This document shows, one piece after another, positions 17,900 to 27,097 of a DNA stretch of 64,000 bases. The translations under genes were made by a program, and so were the position numbers. The notes under the pieces were generated by a model. The model was not told where the DNA came from. It made no database searches and worked only from the letters and a program-made list of their open reading frames with translations. Within the stretch, counting starts at the first letter, position 1, and each line of letters opens with the position of its first letter. Origin of the DNA: JBARDN01 sp050736695 (GTDB lineage: Bacteria; Desulfobacterota; Binatia; Binatales; Binataceae); assembly GCA_050736695.1 (NCBI GenBank), contig JBOHWH010000116.1:1-64000 (forward strand). The letters are read 5' to 3'.

Positions 17900-18109
17900 A
17901 TGGAACGGGTGGAAGTGGTTGGAATCAATACTTTTGTTCTGCATACCAAGCAGCTAGGTCCGAATTGCTGGTGCTGCGATATGTACGAGCGCCACGACAA
18001 CGTCGAAGCCGATTCTTTCGTGCTCGAGGATTTCGGCGAGAGCGAAATCGAAGCCATCGCGATGGCGATGACCGACGCGCACGAGCCCAAGCATCTTCGC
18101 GGTCACTAG
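17900..18109 (+). CDS. Small hypothetical protein with CWCC motif
   Basis: The family is not recognised. The ATG at 17900 has an excellent Shine-Dalgarno (GGGAGG, 8 bases upstream), which is the main reason to call it real. The 69-residue acidic protein carries a compact cysteine motif NCWCCDMY near residue 25 and a C-terminal acidic helix (EDFGESEIEAIAMAM). The cysteines could bind a metal or a cluster, but no second Cys pair is present. It converges on the DNA ligase gene. A six-base stem (CCGCGA/TCGCGG, 18110-18125) directly follows the stop codon. Confidence 0.6.
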   Translation: MERVEVVGINTFVLHTKQLGPNCWCCDMYERHDNVEADSFVLEDFGESEIEAIAMAMTDAHEPKHLRGH

Positions 18110-18157
18110 CCGCGACTATTCGCGGTCGCATCCGCGCGCCTCGCGCGCGCGACAAAA

Positions 18158-19843
18158 TTAACTTTTCGCATCAAGCGGCGTGATCGCCTGCGTCGCGAAA
18201 TCGCGGGCTAGCGTTTCGAGCGTGTCGGCTTCGGCGGCGGGCTTGTCGTCGCGGATTCTGACGATTCGGGCGAAGCGCAGCGCCATTCCCGCATCGTACT
18301 GTGGGCTGCGCTGGATGTCGTTGTAGGCAACCTCGACGACGACCTCGGGCCGCACAGTCACGACGCCGTGCGTGTCTTCGATTTTGAGCGCGAGCAGGCG
18401 CTCGGTCATCGCTTCGAACTCCGCGTCGGTCAGTCCCTTGAAGGTCTTCCCGACCTCGGCCAGGCCCCCGGTGGCTTCGTTGCGCGCCGCAAGATGATAG
18501 TTCGACAGCCATCCGTGGCGCCGCCCGTAGCCCCATTCGGCCGCGACGATCACCAGATCCAGAGTGCGCGCGTGCTTGATTTTGACCCATCCGCGTCCGC
18601 GCGCGCCCGGCGTGTAGGCGCTCGCGAGCGACTTCGCAACCACACCTTCGAACCCCTCGGCGAGCGCGTCGACGAAAAATTTCCCTGCTTCTCGCAAATT
18701 CGGGCGCTCGATTCGCGTAACCAGCTCGAGGCTCGCGCCGACCGCGACCTCGCGCAGCATCGCGGTTCTTTCCGAGTACGGCCGATCGATGATCAACGCG
18801 CCGTCGAGTCCTAGAATATCGAACAGGTAGAGCCGCACCGGCTGCTCGGCGCGCAGCTTTTCGATTTCGCGCACACGCCCGAACCGCCGCATCAACTCCT
18901 GGAAAGCTCGCGGGCGCCCTGTCGCATCGACTGCGATAACCTCACCGTCGAGGATCGCGTCGCGTGCGCCGAGCTTCGCGACAATTTCGACGATCTCGGG
19001 CAGACTCGGCGTGATCTCGTTCATCCGGCGCGAAAAAATTCGCGTCTCTTCACCAAGGTGATGAATCTGCACGCGTGCGCCGTCGAGCTTGTGCTCGAAC
19101 GCGATCTCGGACCCGATCATCGCGAACGCCTCGGCGATGTCGGCCGCCGGCTGCGCAAGCATCGGGCGCAGCGGCTTGATCGCCTTGGCTGCCCGGGGCG
19201 CCGGCGCGGATACCGGATCGGGCGCCGCGCCACCCTCGCGTACGATTCGCACCACGCGGCCGAGATCGCCCTCGAGCATATTGATGCGCCGGACTTCGGC
19301 GACCGGCCGGCTCGTCATCCGCGCGATCGCCTCGAGCATGATTCCTTCGCTGACGCCGTGGCGCATCTCGCGCACCAGAATCTTGGCGATGAATTTTGCT
19401 TCGAGGTTCGAGGCGCGTGCGAGGAGCGCCTGGAGGGTCTCGAGTTTGCGCGCGCGTGCGTGCCGCCCTTCGATTTCCGCAATCTCACGAAACGCGCGAT
19501 CGACTTCCGCGATTGTGAGCGACGGCTCGGGTTCGGCCGGGCGCAGCCGCAGGATCATCTCGATCGCCTCGCCGAAATCCTCAGCGGCGGTGAAAATATC
19601 TTCGCTCTGATCGGCGGCGTCGGTCATCTTGGCGGCGATTTTCCAGATCGCGCGACCGCTTATCTGCAGGCGTTTTTCTTCGCCCTCGGCAACCGCGCGT
19701 CCGACAAAGAAGCGCGCGGCGATCTCGGCCTCGCCGATTTCGAGCGCGCCAAGAAAGCTTCCGACCGCCTGCGCCATTTGGAGCCGGCTCTGCGTCTGGC
19801 CGAGTTCCTGGCAAACGATCGCGAAATCCAGAAAAGACGCCAC
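18158..19843 (-). CDS. ATP-dependent DNA ligase (LigB/archaeal type)
   Basis: This ligase seals nicks using ATP instead of NAD+. The 561-residue protein has an N-terminal DNA-binding domain, the adenylation motif EHKLDGARVQ with the active-site Lys, the DGEVIA motif, the LYLFDILGLDG segment, and a C-terminal OB fold starting VKIKHARTLDLVI. I chose GTG 19843 because it gives the family-like N-terminus (ASFLDFAIVCQELGQTQSR) with GGAG 12 bases upstream. A longer reading frame starts inside pobA. Such ligases occur in archaea, actinobacteria and scattered other bacteria as a second ligase beside LigA. Confidence 0.9.
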   Translation of the reverse strand: MASFLDFAIVCQELGQTQSRLQMAQAVGSFLGALEIGEAEIAARFFVGRAVAEGEEKRLQISGRAIWKIAAKMTDAADQSEDIFTAAEDFGEAIEMILRLRPAEPEPSLTIAEVDRAFREIAEIEGRHARARKLETLQALLARASNLEAKFIAKILVREMRHGVSEGIMLEAIARMTSRPVAEVRRINMLEGDLGRVVRIVREGGAAPDPVSAPAPRAAKAIKPLRPMLAQPAADIAEAFAMIGSEIAFEHKLDGARVQIHHLGEETRIFSRRMNEITPSLPEIVEIVAKLGARDAILDGEVIAVDATGRPRAFQELMRRFGRVREIEKLRAEQPVRLYLFDILGLDGALIIDRPYSERTAMLREVAVGASLELVTRIERPNLREAGKFFVDALAEGFEGVVAKSLASAYTPGARGRGWVKIKHARTLDLVIVAAEWGYGRRHGWLSNYHLAARNEATGGLAEVGKTFKGLTDAEFEAMTERLLALKIEDTHGVVTVRPEVVVEVAYNDIQRSPQYDAGMALRFARIVRIRDDKPAAEADTLETLARDFATQAITPLDAKS

Positions 19844-19895
19844 CTCGCGAATTAACTCCGCACTGTGTCCGCGGCGCAATAGCCTTGCTGAGTAT

Positions 19896-21077
19896 TCATT
19901 CGAATTCCATCGGCAGTCCGACGTAGTTCTCGGCAAGGCTTTGCGCTGCCGCGCGCGAGCCGGTCAGGTAATCCAGCTCTGCGATCTGGCGGCGCGCGTC
20001 GAACGCGTTTTCACCGTCAAGCCGATGCAGCATCGAGGTCATCCACCACGAAAAGCGCTGCACCTTCCACACGCGCCGCAGACAGGTCTGCGAGTAGGCG
20101 CCGAGCCTCGCGCGATTGCCCGAGCGATAAAATTCCGCGAACGCGCGCGCCAGCACACGGACGTCGGCGATCGCCAGGTTGAGTCCCTTGGCTCCGGTCG
20201 GCGGCACGATATGCGCCGCGTCGCCGGCCAGGAACATCGCGCCGAACTGCATCGGCTCGGCCACGAAGCTGCGCATCTCGGTTACGCCCTTTTGCGTGAT
20301 CGGTCCGCGCTTCAAGTTCCATCCGCCGCCGGTCTCGAAACGCCGCTCGAGTTCATCCCAGATGCGGTCGTCGGACCACTCCTCGAGCTTCTCGTCCCGC
20401 GCGCATTGCAGATAGAGCCGCGTAAGTTCCGGCGAGCGCATGCTGTGCAGCGCGAAGCCGCGCTCGTGGCGCGAATAGATCAGCTCGTCCGACGAGGGCG
20501 TGACGGCGGCGAGAATTCCGAGCCACGCGAACGGATAGACGCGTTCGTAGAGCGTGAGCGCGCGCGCCGGGATGCCCGCGCGGCATACGCCGTGGAACCC
20601 GTCGCATCCCGCGATAAAATCGCATCGCAGCTCGTGCTCGACGCCCGCGTTGGTAAAGCGGATCACCGGCGCCGCGCCGGCGAAGCCATGCACGCTCACG
20701 CGTTCGGACTCGAAGAAAATCGGGCCACCAGCCGCGAGGCGCATGTCCGTCAGATCCTGGATGACTTCGTTTTGTCCGTAGATCGTTATCGCGGCGCCGC
20801 CGGTGAGTTCGCTCAGATCGATCCGCTGACGGCGGCGCGCGAACCGCAGCTCGATTCCGTGATGCACCAAGCCCTCGCGCACAAGGCGCGCGCCGACGCC
20901 GGTTGCATTCATCAAATCGACGGTGCCCTGCTCCAGCACCCCGGCGCGCACGCGCTCCTGCACATGCTTTGCGCTGCGCGCTTCGATCACGACCGACTCG
21001 ATACCTGTGCGATGCAGCAGATGCGCGAGCATCAGGCCCGCGGGGCCTGCTCCGACGATTCCAACTTGCGTGCGCAT
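19896..21077 (-). CDS. pobA: 4-hydroxybenzoate 3-monooxygenase PobA
   Basis: PobA is a flavin monooxygenase that converts 4-hydroxybenzoate to protocatechuate. The 393-residue protein matches the family along its length: the FAD-binding VGIVGAGPAGL, RAGVLEQGTVDLM, the CDGFHGVCR segment, ERVYPFAWLG, and FLAGDAAHIVPPTGAKGLNLA, ending ENYVGLPMEFE. ATG 21077 gives the usual short N-terminus before the Rossmann motif; the frame opens 14 codons upstream. A hydrolase gene lies 38 bases upstream. No protocatechuate dioxygenase or PobR regulator is in the window. Confidence 0.93.
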   Translation of the reverse strand: MRTQVGIVGAGPAGLMLAHLLHRTGIESVVIEARSAKHVQERVRAGVLEQGTVDLMNATGVGARLVREGLVHHGIELRFARRRQRIDLSELTGGAAITIYGQNEVIQDLTDMRLAAGGPIFFESERVSVHGFAGAAPVIRFTNAGVEHELRCDFIAGCDGFHGVCRAGIPARALTLYERVYPFAWLGILAAVTPSSDELIYSRHERGFALHSMRSPELTRLYLQCARDEKLEEWSDDRIWDELERRFETGGGWNLKRGPITQKGVTEMRSFVAEPMQFGAMFLAGDAAHIVPPTGAKGLNLAIADVRVLARAFAEFYRSGNRARLGAYSQTCLRRVWKVQRFSWWMTSMLHRLDGENAFDARRQIAELDYLTGSRAAAQSLAENYVGLPMEFE

Positions 21078-21115
21078 GCGCTCGTTAGGGCCCGCGCGCG
21101 AGGCGGGCGCGATCG

Positions 21116-21928
21116 TCACGCGATCGGATGCGCCTTAAGAAACGGAACGAAGGTCTTCATGAACTCCGGTCGCGCCTCGGTGGTGAAACCGTGACCCGCC
21201 TTCGCGATGATGTGCAGCTTCGAGCCCGGAATCTGCTCGGCCAAAAGCTCCGAGTTGCGCGCCGGGATCAGCACATCATCGCCGCCGGTGATGACCAGCG
21301 TCGGCGCTTTGATCCGCCCCAGCCGATCCCAGGTGTTGAGCGTATAGGTTCCCTCGAGCTGGCGCTGGAACGCGAAGGGCGGAGTCGGATGCTCCAGGAA
21401 GCGCGGAATTTTTGCTTCGAGTTCCGCGCGATGCTCCTTGATGTACCCGGCGCTCAAGCTGAGCGGCCATCCGCGGCGGATCACCTCTTCGGGCGCGACG
21501 CCGACACGCGGCGCCGTCAGCACCTTGAGCGATTCCGCCGGAGGCGGCATCGCATGCTTGCCGCCCGGCGTGGTGCATCCGAGGGTCAGGGTCGCGGTGC
21601 GCGACGCATGACGCAGCGCGAATTCCTGCGCGATCATCCCGCCCATCGAGACGCCGAAAATATGCGCGCGCGGGATTTTCAGCCCGTCGAGCACTCCCGC
21701 CGCATCGTCGGCGAACATCTCGATCGAGTACGGCTGGTCGGGCTTGTCGCTCCGGCCCGTGCCGCGATTATCAAATGTGATGACGTGAAAGCTGTGCGCC
21801 AGATCCTGCACCAGCTCCGGATCCCACGCTGCCGAGCTCGCGCCGAGCCCCATGATCATCAAGAGCGGCTCGTCCGCGCCATACATATCGTAATGAAGGT
21901 TCACATCTCCAACTTTTATTTTTGGCAT
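21116..21928 (-). CDS. Alpha/beta-fold hydrolase
   Basis: This 270-residue protein is a typical alpha/beta hydrolase: an oxyanion HG-like loop near LLMIMGLGASSAAWD, the FDNRGTGRSDKP segment, the nucleophile elbow GVSMGGM with Ser, a late Asp (GGDDVLIP) and a C-terminal His (KAGHGF). ATG 21928 has GGAGG 7 bases upstream. It is probably co-transcribed with pobA. A role as enol-lactonase in aromatic breakdown fits the neighbour, but the sequence does not single out PcaD. Confidence 0.88.
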   Translation of the reverse strand: MPKIKVGDVNLHYDMYGADEPLLMIMGLGASSAAWDPELVQDLAHSFHVITFDNRGTGRSDKPDQPYSIEMFADDAAGVLDGLKIPRAHIFGVSMGGMIAQEFALRHASRTATLTLGCTTPGGKHAMPPPAESLKVLTAPRVGVAPEEVIRRGWPLSLSAGYIKEHRAELEAKIPRFLEHPTPPFAFQRQLEGTYTLNTWDRLGRIKAPTLVITGGDDVLIPARNSELLAEQIPGSKLHIIAKAGHGFTTEARPEFMKTFVPFLKAHPIA

Positions 21929-22002
21929 CCCGGTCCCTCCGTTCTGGATAGCCGAGACTAGCGCAGGCGAGGCTCGCGCGTGAAGTGCCGCGCGCGAAGC
22001 GG

Positions 22003-23313
22003 TCAGGGCGCGGTGGAAGCCGGCGCCACAGAGGGTCCGCATGCCGATGCTGGAAGCTCGCCGCGACGGCATCGCATGATGAGCTCGCCGCCGCCGATAT
22101 ACGCGATTTCATCGACGCCGAAGCCGTGGCGCGCCAGCAGGCCGTTCAGTTTTGCGCGAGTGTAATGCGTGATGTGCTCGTCCTTGTAGCCACCCGGCAT
22201 CAGGAAGCCGTAGATTGGTTCGATCGTGCGCCACGCGCGCGTCGCGTAATCCGGAGTGCCTAAAATCAGCCTTCCGCCGGGCATCAGGACGCGGCGCATT
22301 TCGGAGAACAGCACTTCGTCGAACGGAATATGCTCGATCACCTGCGAGCTGACAACGCAATCGAAGCTTTGGTCGCGAAATGGCAGCGCAAACGCCGAGC
22401 CGCGCACCAGCGGCATTCGGTAGCGCGACAGAAATCGCAGCTTCGAGAAGTTGAAATCCATCCCGATCACATTGTTGAGGCTTTGAACGATCAGGCTCGA
22501 GCCGCATCCCGCGTCGAGGACCCGATTCGAGCCGCGCGCCCACGAAACGGTGATCCGATGCCGCTTGCGATGCCACCATCGCTGGATCGGGATCACGCTG
22601 TAGAAGCCGCGTTCGTCATAATCCGCGGAATCCAACGAATTGCGCAGCTTCCACAACCTGGCGGAACGCCTGGCTATGCTCCAGCCGAATTTCAGGAGCT
22701 TGGCGTGAGATGCGCCTGCGCCGCGCGGGAAGTAGGTGAAGGGAACCTCGGCCAGGTTGAACCCCTGAGCGTAAGCGCGCACCAGGATTTCTTCTTCGGC
22801 CTCGAAGTTGGTCGATTCAAACTTGAAGCCCTCCGTCACGCGCCGGCGATAGAGCCTGTATCCGCTCGATACGTCGCGCACCGGCAGCGAGAGCACGCGG
22901 CGCAAGAGCGCGCTCATCAGGGTGCTCGAAAACTTGCGGGTGAATTCGGTGTATGCGACTCCGCCGCGCACGTAACGCGACGCAATTATGATGTCGCCGC
23001 GGTCGCGAGCGCGCCAAATGCGCGGAATGAAATCCGGGTCGTGCGACTGATCGGCGTCGAGCTTCAAAATCCACTCGCCATTGGCTTCGGCAAATCCGGT
23101 CTCGAGCGCGCCCGCGTAACCCTTGCGCCACTCCTGGACCATCCGCGCGCCGACGGTCCCGCATACTTCGGCCGTGTCGTCGGTGGAGTGTCCGTCGACC
23201 ACCAGGATTTCGTATGAAACGCCCTCGCGGCCGAGAATCGATTTGATCCGCGGAACCAGGATCCGCAGGTTTTCGGCCTCGTTGACGGTAGGAATTAAGA
23301 CGGTGAGATCCAT
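22003..23313 (-). CDS. Fused family-2 glycosyltransferase and SAM methyltransferase
   Basis: The 436-residue protein has two domains. Residues 1-215 form a dolichol-phosphate-mannose-synthase-like GT2 domain (TVLIPTVNEAENL, VVDGHSTDDT, KLDADQSHDP, and SSGYRLYRR). Residues about 270-425 form a class-I methyltransferase (VLDAGCGSSL, then FDCVVSSQVIEHI and RRVLMPGGRLILGTPDY). The order suggests that a polyprenyl-linked sugar is made or read and then modified. No wzx/wzy or O-antigen cluster is adjacent. Both domains look intact. Confidence 0.85.
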   Translation of the reverse strand: MDLTVLIPTVNEAENLRILVPRIKSILGREGVSYEILVVDGHSTDDTAEVCGTVGARMVQEWRKGYAGALETGFAEANGEWILKLDADQSHDPDFIPRIWRARDRGDIIIASRYVRGGVAYTEFTRKFSSTLMSALLRRVLSLPVRDVSSGYRLYRRRVTEGFKFESTNFEAEEEILVRAYAQGFNLAEVPFTYFPRGAGASHAKLLKFGWSIARRSARLWKLRNSLDSADYDERGFYSVIPIQRWWHRKRHRITVSWARGSNRVLDAGCGSSLIVQSLNNVIGMDFNFSKLRFLSRYRMPLVRGSAFALPFRDQSFDCVVSSQVIEHIPFDEVLFSEMRRVLMPGGRLILGTPDYATRAWRTIEPIYGFLMPGGYKDEHITHYTRAKLNGLLARHGFGVDEIAYIGGGELIMRCRRGELPASACGPSVAPASTAP

Positions 23314-23448
23314 GGTTGCCGCGATTGCGGCTCTATTGATTTATTCGGATTTAACACCGAAGGGAATATCAGTGCGCATCCGCCGCTTGCGGGCGCGAGC
23401 GAGCCGCCGTAGCCTCGATAAAAGCGGGGTTCGACCAAGCGGGGTCAA

Positions 23449-24762
23449 GTGGTGGAGGTTGAAGGCCAATCGATGCGCGCGCGAATCATTTTCAGAAATC
23501 GCATTGAATTTCGCATAACGGCAGTTCTCGGAGCGATCGCATTCGCAACCGTGCTGCTGATGATTCTTTCGCCGGCCGCCATCGCGGCGCGACGGCATCC
23601 GCAGTCAAGCGCGGCGCACGCGGCCAGAAAAGCCGTGCAGGAAGCCGCGTCGGCGATTGCGCTGTCGGACATTCATGTGCTGGGCGATCATCCCGCACCG
23701 TTCGCGCTCGACGCGAAGGCGGCGATGCTAATCGACGCGGCTACCGGCACTGAGATCTACGGGTACAATGAGCATCTCAAGATGCAGCCCGCCAGCCTTG
23801 CCAAGCTGATGACGTTCTATCTGACGCTCGATGCGCTCTCGAACAAGCGCCTGACGCTCGATACGCCGATTACGATCAGCGAGCAGGCGTGGCGCCTCTC
23901 GATGGATCAGTCCGTCTCACGGATGTTTCTGGGCGTCGGCCAGCAAGTCCCGGTACACGATCTGTTGTTCGGCCTGATGGTGTCATCGGGCAACGATGCG
24001 GCTGTTGCATTGGCGGAGTATCTGGCGGGCAGCACCGCCGCGTTCACGGAGCAGATGAACGCCAAGGCGAAACAGATCGGTCTCGTCGAGACCCACTTCA
24101 CGAATCCCGACGGCCTGCCGGTTGAGGGTGAATACACCACCGCCGCCGACATGACGAAGCTCGCGCGCTCGCTGCTGGAACATCATCCCGAGGCGGTCAC
24201 CTACACGGAGGCCAAGGAATTCACCTTCGACAAAATTCGCCAGCCTAACTTCAATTCGCTGCTCTTCTATGACGCGCGGGTCGATGGGCTCAAGACTGGC
24301 CACGTACAGGAAGCCGGCTACCATTTGGTCGCGTCAGCGAACTCGCATGGGATGCATCTGATATCGGCTGTGATGGGCACGCCGAGCTCCGAGAAGCGGC
24401 GCACGGAAACCGAAAAGCTGATCGATTGGGCGTTCCGCAGCTACGTGACTGCCAAACCGGACTGGCACGGGGTGGTGCCGGCCACGATGCCGGTGTTCTA
24501 TGGCGCGGCAGACACGGTCCCGATCGCGCCGAGCAGTCAATCGGCAGTGACTGTGGAGCGCGGCCAGGAAACCAAGGTTACGCTGCAATGGACGCCGTCG
24601 GCGAAATACCTCGACGCGCCAATTCCCAAAGGTGCGCACGCCGGAGATGTCGCGCTGATCGTTGACGGCAAACCGGAGGACTCGATTCCGGTAGTCACGC
24701 AAGCCGCGGTAGCGCGCGGCGGATTTTTTAAACGGCTGACCGATCACCTCCGGCGCAAATAG
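23449..24762 (+). CDS. D-alanyl-D-alanine carboxypeptidase (PBP5/6-type, S11 family)
   Basis: This enzyme trims the terminal D-Ala of peptidoglycan pentapeptides. The 437-residue precursor has a hydrophobic leader (about 24-46) and the three penicillin-binding motifs: SLAK (S116, K119), SGN (180-182) and KTG (282-284). A C-terminal beta-sandwich domain and a short basic helix (GGFFKRLTDHLRRK) resemble the membrane-tethering tail of PBP5. The start is GTG at 23449; ATG at 23473 is an alternative. It precedes the small Nudix gene by 11 bases. Confidence 0.93.
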   Translation: MVEVEGQSMRARIIFRNRIEFRITAVLGAIAFATVLLMILSPAAIAARRHPQSSAAHAARKAVQEAASAIALSDIHVLGDHPAPFALDAKAAMLIDAATGTEIYGYNEHLKMQPASLAKLMTFYLTLDALSNKRLTLDTPITISEQAWRLSMDQSVSRMFLGVGQQVPVHDLLFGLMVSSGNDAAVALAEYLAGSTAAFTEQMNAKAKQIGLVETHFTNPDGLPVEGEYTTAADMTKLARSLLEHHPEAVTYTEAKEFTFDKIRQPNFNSLLFYDARVDGLKTGHVQEAGYHLVASANSHGMHLISAVMGTPSSEKRRTETEKLIDWAFRSYVTAKPDWHGVVPATMPVFYGAADTVPIAPSSQSAVTVERGQETKVTLQWTPSAKYLDAPIPKGAHAGDVALIVDGKPEDSIPVVTQAAVARGGFFKRLTDHLRRK

Positions 24763-24773
24763 GTTGGTGAGGA

Positions 24774-25178
24774 GTGATCAGGATTTGCGCCGCCGCGATG
24801 CTCCTGCGCGACTCGAAGATCCTGCTTGGCAAACGTGCGTCCGGGCAACTACTCTACCCAGACGTCTGGGACCTGCCGGGTGGTCATTTGGAGCCGGGCG
24901 AGTTACCCGACCAGGCGCTGATCAGGGAACTGGAAGAGGAGTTGGGAATCGTGCCCACACGCTTCGTCCCATTCGGCGTATTCGACGAACTCAACCCGAA
25001 AAAATACGGTGCGCATCAGTACCATTTGTATGTGGTGACCGAGTGGAGCGGCACGATCGTAAACCGGCAGCCGCACGAGCATACGGAAGTTCGATGGGTG
25101 ACGCTTAAGGCGGCGCACGAACTCGACCTCGCCGATCCGCGCTATCCGGAATTGTTTCGACGCGTCGAAAATTTTTGA
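24774..25178 (+). CDS. Nudix hydrolase (MutT-like)
   Basis: The 134-residue single-domain protein has the Nudix box from GGHLEPGE to RELEEELGI, placed where MutT/NUDT proteins have it. The start is GTG with a GGTGAGGAG stretch just upstream. It is the second gene of a likely pair with the carboxypeptidase. Its substrate cannot be assigned; oxidised nucleotides are the default guess for this size class. Confidence 0.88.
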   Translation: MIRICAAAMLLRDSKILLGKRASGQLLYPDVWDLPGGHLEPGELPDQALIRELEEELGIVPTRFVPFGVFDELNPKKYGAHQYHLYVVTEWSGTIVNRQPHEHTEVRWVTLKAAHELDLADPRYPELFRRVENF

Positions 25179-25223
25179 ACAGTCCAGGTGGATCGCTTCG
25201 CGCCGCTCGGTTCGAGAATATTG

Positions 25224-25252
25224 TTGACAGTTTTAATTGTCCGTTCTATTTC
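25224..25252 (+). promoter_or_regulatory. Putative sigma-70 promoter
   Basis: A consensus -35 box TTGACA (25224-25229) is followed 17 bases later by a weak -10 box TATTTC (25247-25252). It lies about 45 bases before the GTG start of the beta-lactamase-fold gene, in an AT-richer patch. Confidence 0.4.
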
Positions 25253-25296
25253 CCTCAAAAGAGGCGTCAGCGAGTTTGTTCGTAAAGGGGGTGGTC

Positions 25297-27084
25297 GTGC
25301 AGATCAGTAAAAGAAGCTCGGAATGTCGATCCGCGGATGGTGCGGAGTCCTGGAAGAATTCGCGACGACGCCGCGCTCTACTGATCGCGATTGCGATCGT
25401 AATCGTATTTTGCGCCGCCGGCTCGGCAGCATGGGCGAATTCCACGAGCGCCACAATCAAAAGAATCGCAAAGACTTACGCTCGCGATTCGATTCAGACC
25501 GGCGGCTCGATCGGGATCGAGATCGGCGTGGTTTATGGCGCCGAACCTCCGCTGTTCGTATCGGCCGGCGATGCGATCGCCGGCAGGCGGCCGTTCACGC
25601 CTAATACGATCTTCCAAATCGGCTCGGTTAGCAAAGTTTTCACGACCAATCTGCTGGGCCAAAGCGTTGCCAACGGCAGCCTGCAACTGAGCATGCCGCT
25701 TTCATCGTTCGAGAACGAAATTGGCCCGCTCGAACCATTGACCGCCAAGATCACGCTCGAGGAGTTGGGCGATTTCACCGGCGGGTTCCCGACTCTGGCT
25801 GAGGCCTGCGGAACACCGCCAATCCCCGGGTGCCTGCCGTCATCGCGGCCGGCGATCGGCACCTACACCGCGCAAGATTTTGCGGAGTACTTCCAGACCG
25901 CACTGCCAATGAACTTTTTCAACAATCCACCAACGCAGGTGAGCACCCTGCCGGCGCCTTACAACTATTCCGATTACAGCATCGGCCTGCTCGGCCTCTT
26001 GCTCGGTGACCAGTCGAACGCGCCTCTTTCCAACGACGCGCTAACCGGATGGTTCAACGCGGTAGCGAACCAAATTCTGACGCCGCTCGCAATGAAGAGC
26101 ACCTTCCTCTTTGGGCCCAGGGGCGCACGGATTGCTAACGGCTACGAGCCCGCGCTCGCCAATGCGTCTGTAGCCAACGGAGAGATCTCCGCGGTTTCTG
26201 TGACGAGTCCCGGCGGATTGTATGCCTCCGCGCCGCGCGCGAGGATCACTGGCGGCGGCGGACATGGCGCCAGGTTGGCGTCTGCGATCGACGGAAACGG
26301 CAGAGTAAGCTCCATCGCGGTCGTAAACCCTGGCGCTGGATATATCGCTCCCGCCAGCGTGATATTCACCGGCGGCGGTTCGTCAACTACGGCAAACGGC
26401 GCGGTGATCGTGAAAAACGGCAAGGTTGCGGCAATCAAGATCATCGGTGCGGGAGCGGGCTATGCGCGCGTTCCTACTGTCACTATCACCGGCGGCCGAA
26501 AAACCAAGGGAACCGACGCGACCGCGGTCGCTCACTTGGCGGGCGGAAGCTTGTCGTATGTCGAAGTCACCAGCGGCGGGTCCGGATACGTGCCGCCACT
26601 GGCGGTGATCGTTGCGCCGGGATCAGAGACGATCAACAACATCCCGATTTGGGCTCCCGCGGGCGCGCTCAGCTCCTCGATGCGCGATATGCTTGGGTTC
26701 GCGGCAGCGGCCTTGGGCAATACCACAATTGCGAAGATCGCGGTGCCTGCCGCCGTGACCAACGGGTTCGCGATCGCCGAGACTCCTTACGCCTGCTCGG
26801 CGGAAGATCCATTGCTCGCCGATTGTCCCGCGGCCACCGCGCAATCCGCGCTGTCATGGTCGATCACTCCTGCCGCTACCGGCGACGGTGTTCCGGAGAT
26901 AGTCGGCAAGAATGGCGGGATTTCGGGCTTCTCCACGCAAGTGCTGCTGATGCCGTCGCAAAACCTTGCGGTTGTTGTCTTCGCGAATTCGCGGCAGAAC
27001 GTGCCGGACACCGAAAGCTCGACTGCGGAAGCGGACCGAGTGGCGCGCAATATTTTATTCGCGCTGTTTTACAATCTGCCGTAA
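25297..27084 (+). CDS. Beta-lactamase-fold serine hydrolase with inserted glycine-rich repeat array
   Basis: GTG 25297 is preceded by AAAGGGGG and gives a 595-residue protein with a basic start and a hydrophobic leader. It is a class C beta-lactamase/esterase-like fold. The nucleophile motif SVSK is at S110/K113, a Tyr motif is in YNYSDYSIGLLG, and the third motif is in KNGGISGFSTQVLL near the C-terminus. Between the second and third motifs (about residues 293-441; DNA 26173-26619) lie four repeats of about 40 residues with a pattern V-x-I-x-V-x4-G-x-GY-x2-P-x-V-x-I-x-GG. The leader predicts an exported protein. The repeats resemble surface-type beta repeats and are unusual inside this fold. 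Confidence 0.82.
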   Translation: MQISKRSSECRSADGAESWKNSRRRRALLIAIAIVIVFCAAGSAAWANSTSATIKRIAKTYARDSIQTGGSIGIEIGVVYGAEPPLFVSAGDAIAGRRPFTPNTIFQIGSVSKVFTTNLLGQSVANGSLQLSMPLSSFENEIGPLEPLTAKITLEELGDFTGGFPTLAEACGTPPIPGCLPSSRPAIGTYTAQDFAEYFQTALPMNFFNNPPTQVSTLPAPYNYSDYSIGLLGLLLGDQSNAPLSNDALTGWFNAVANQILTPLAMKSTFLFGPRGARIANGYEPALANASVANGEISAVSVTSPGGLYASAPRARITGGGGHGARLASAIDGNGRVSSIAVVNPGAGYIAPASVIFTGGGSSTTANGAVIVKNGKVAAIKIIGAGAGYARVPTVTITGGRKTKGTDATAVAHLAGGSLSYVEVTSGGSGYVPPLAVIVAPGSETINNIPIWAPAGALSSSMRDMLGFAAAALGNTTIAKIAVPAAVTNGFAIAETPYACSAEDPLLADCPAATAQSALSWSITPAATGDGVPEIVGKNGGISGFSTQVLLMPSQNLAVVVFANSRQNVPDTESSTAEADRVARNILFALFYNLP

Positions 27085-27097
27085 CTCGGGCATCCGG

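Noticed and set aside
19629..21194. Plus-strand open frame of about 520 codons opposite pobA and the ligase
   Set aside because: It is a shadow of the two well-supported minus-strand genes, with Arg/Ala-rich translation and no motif.
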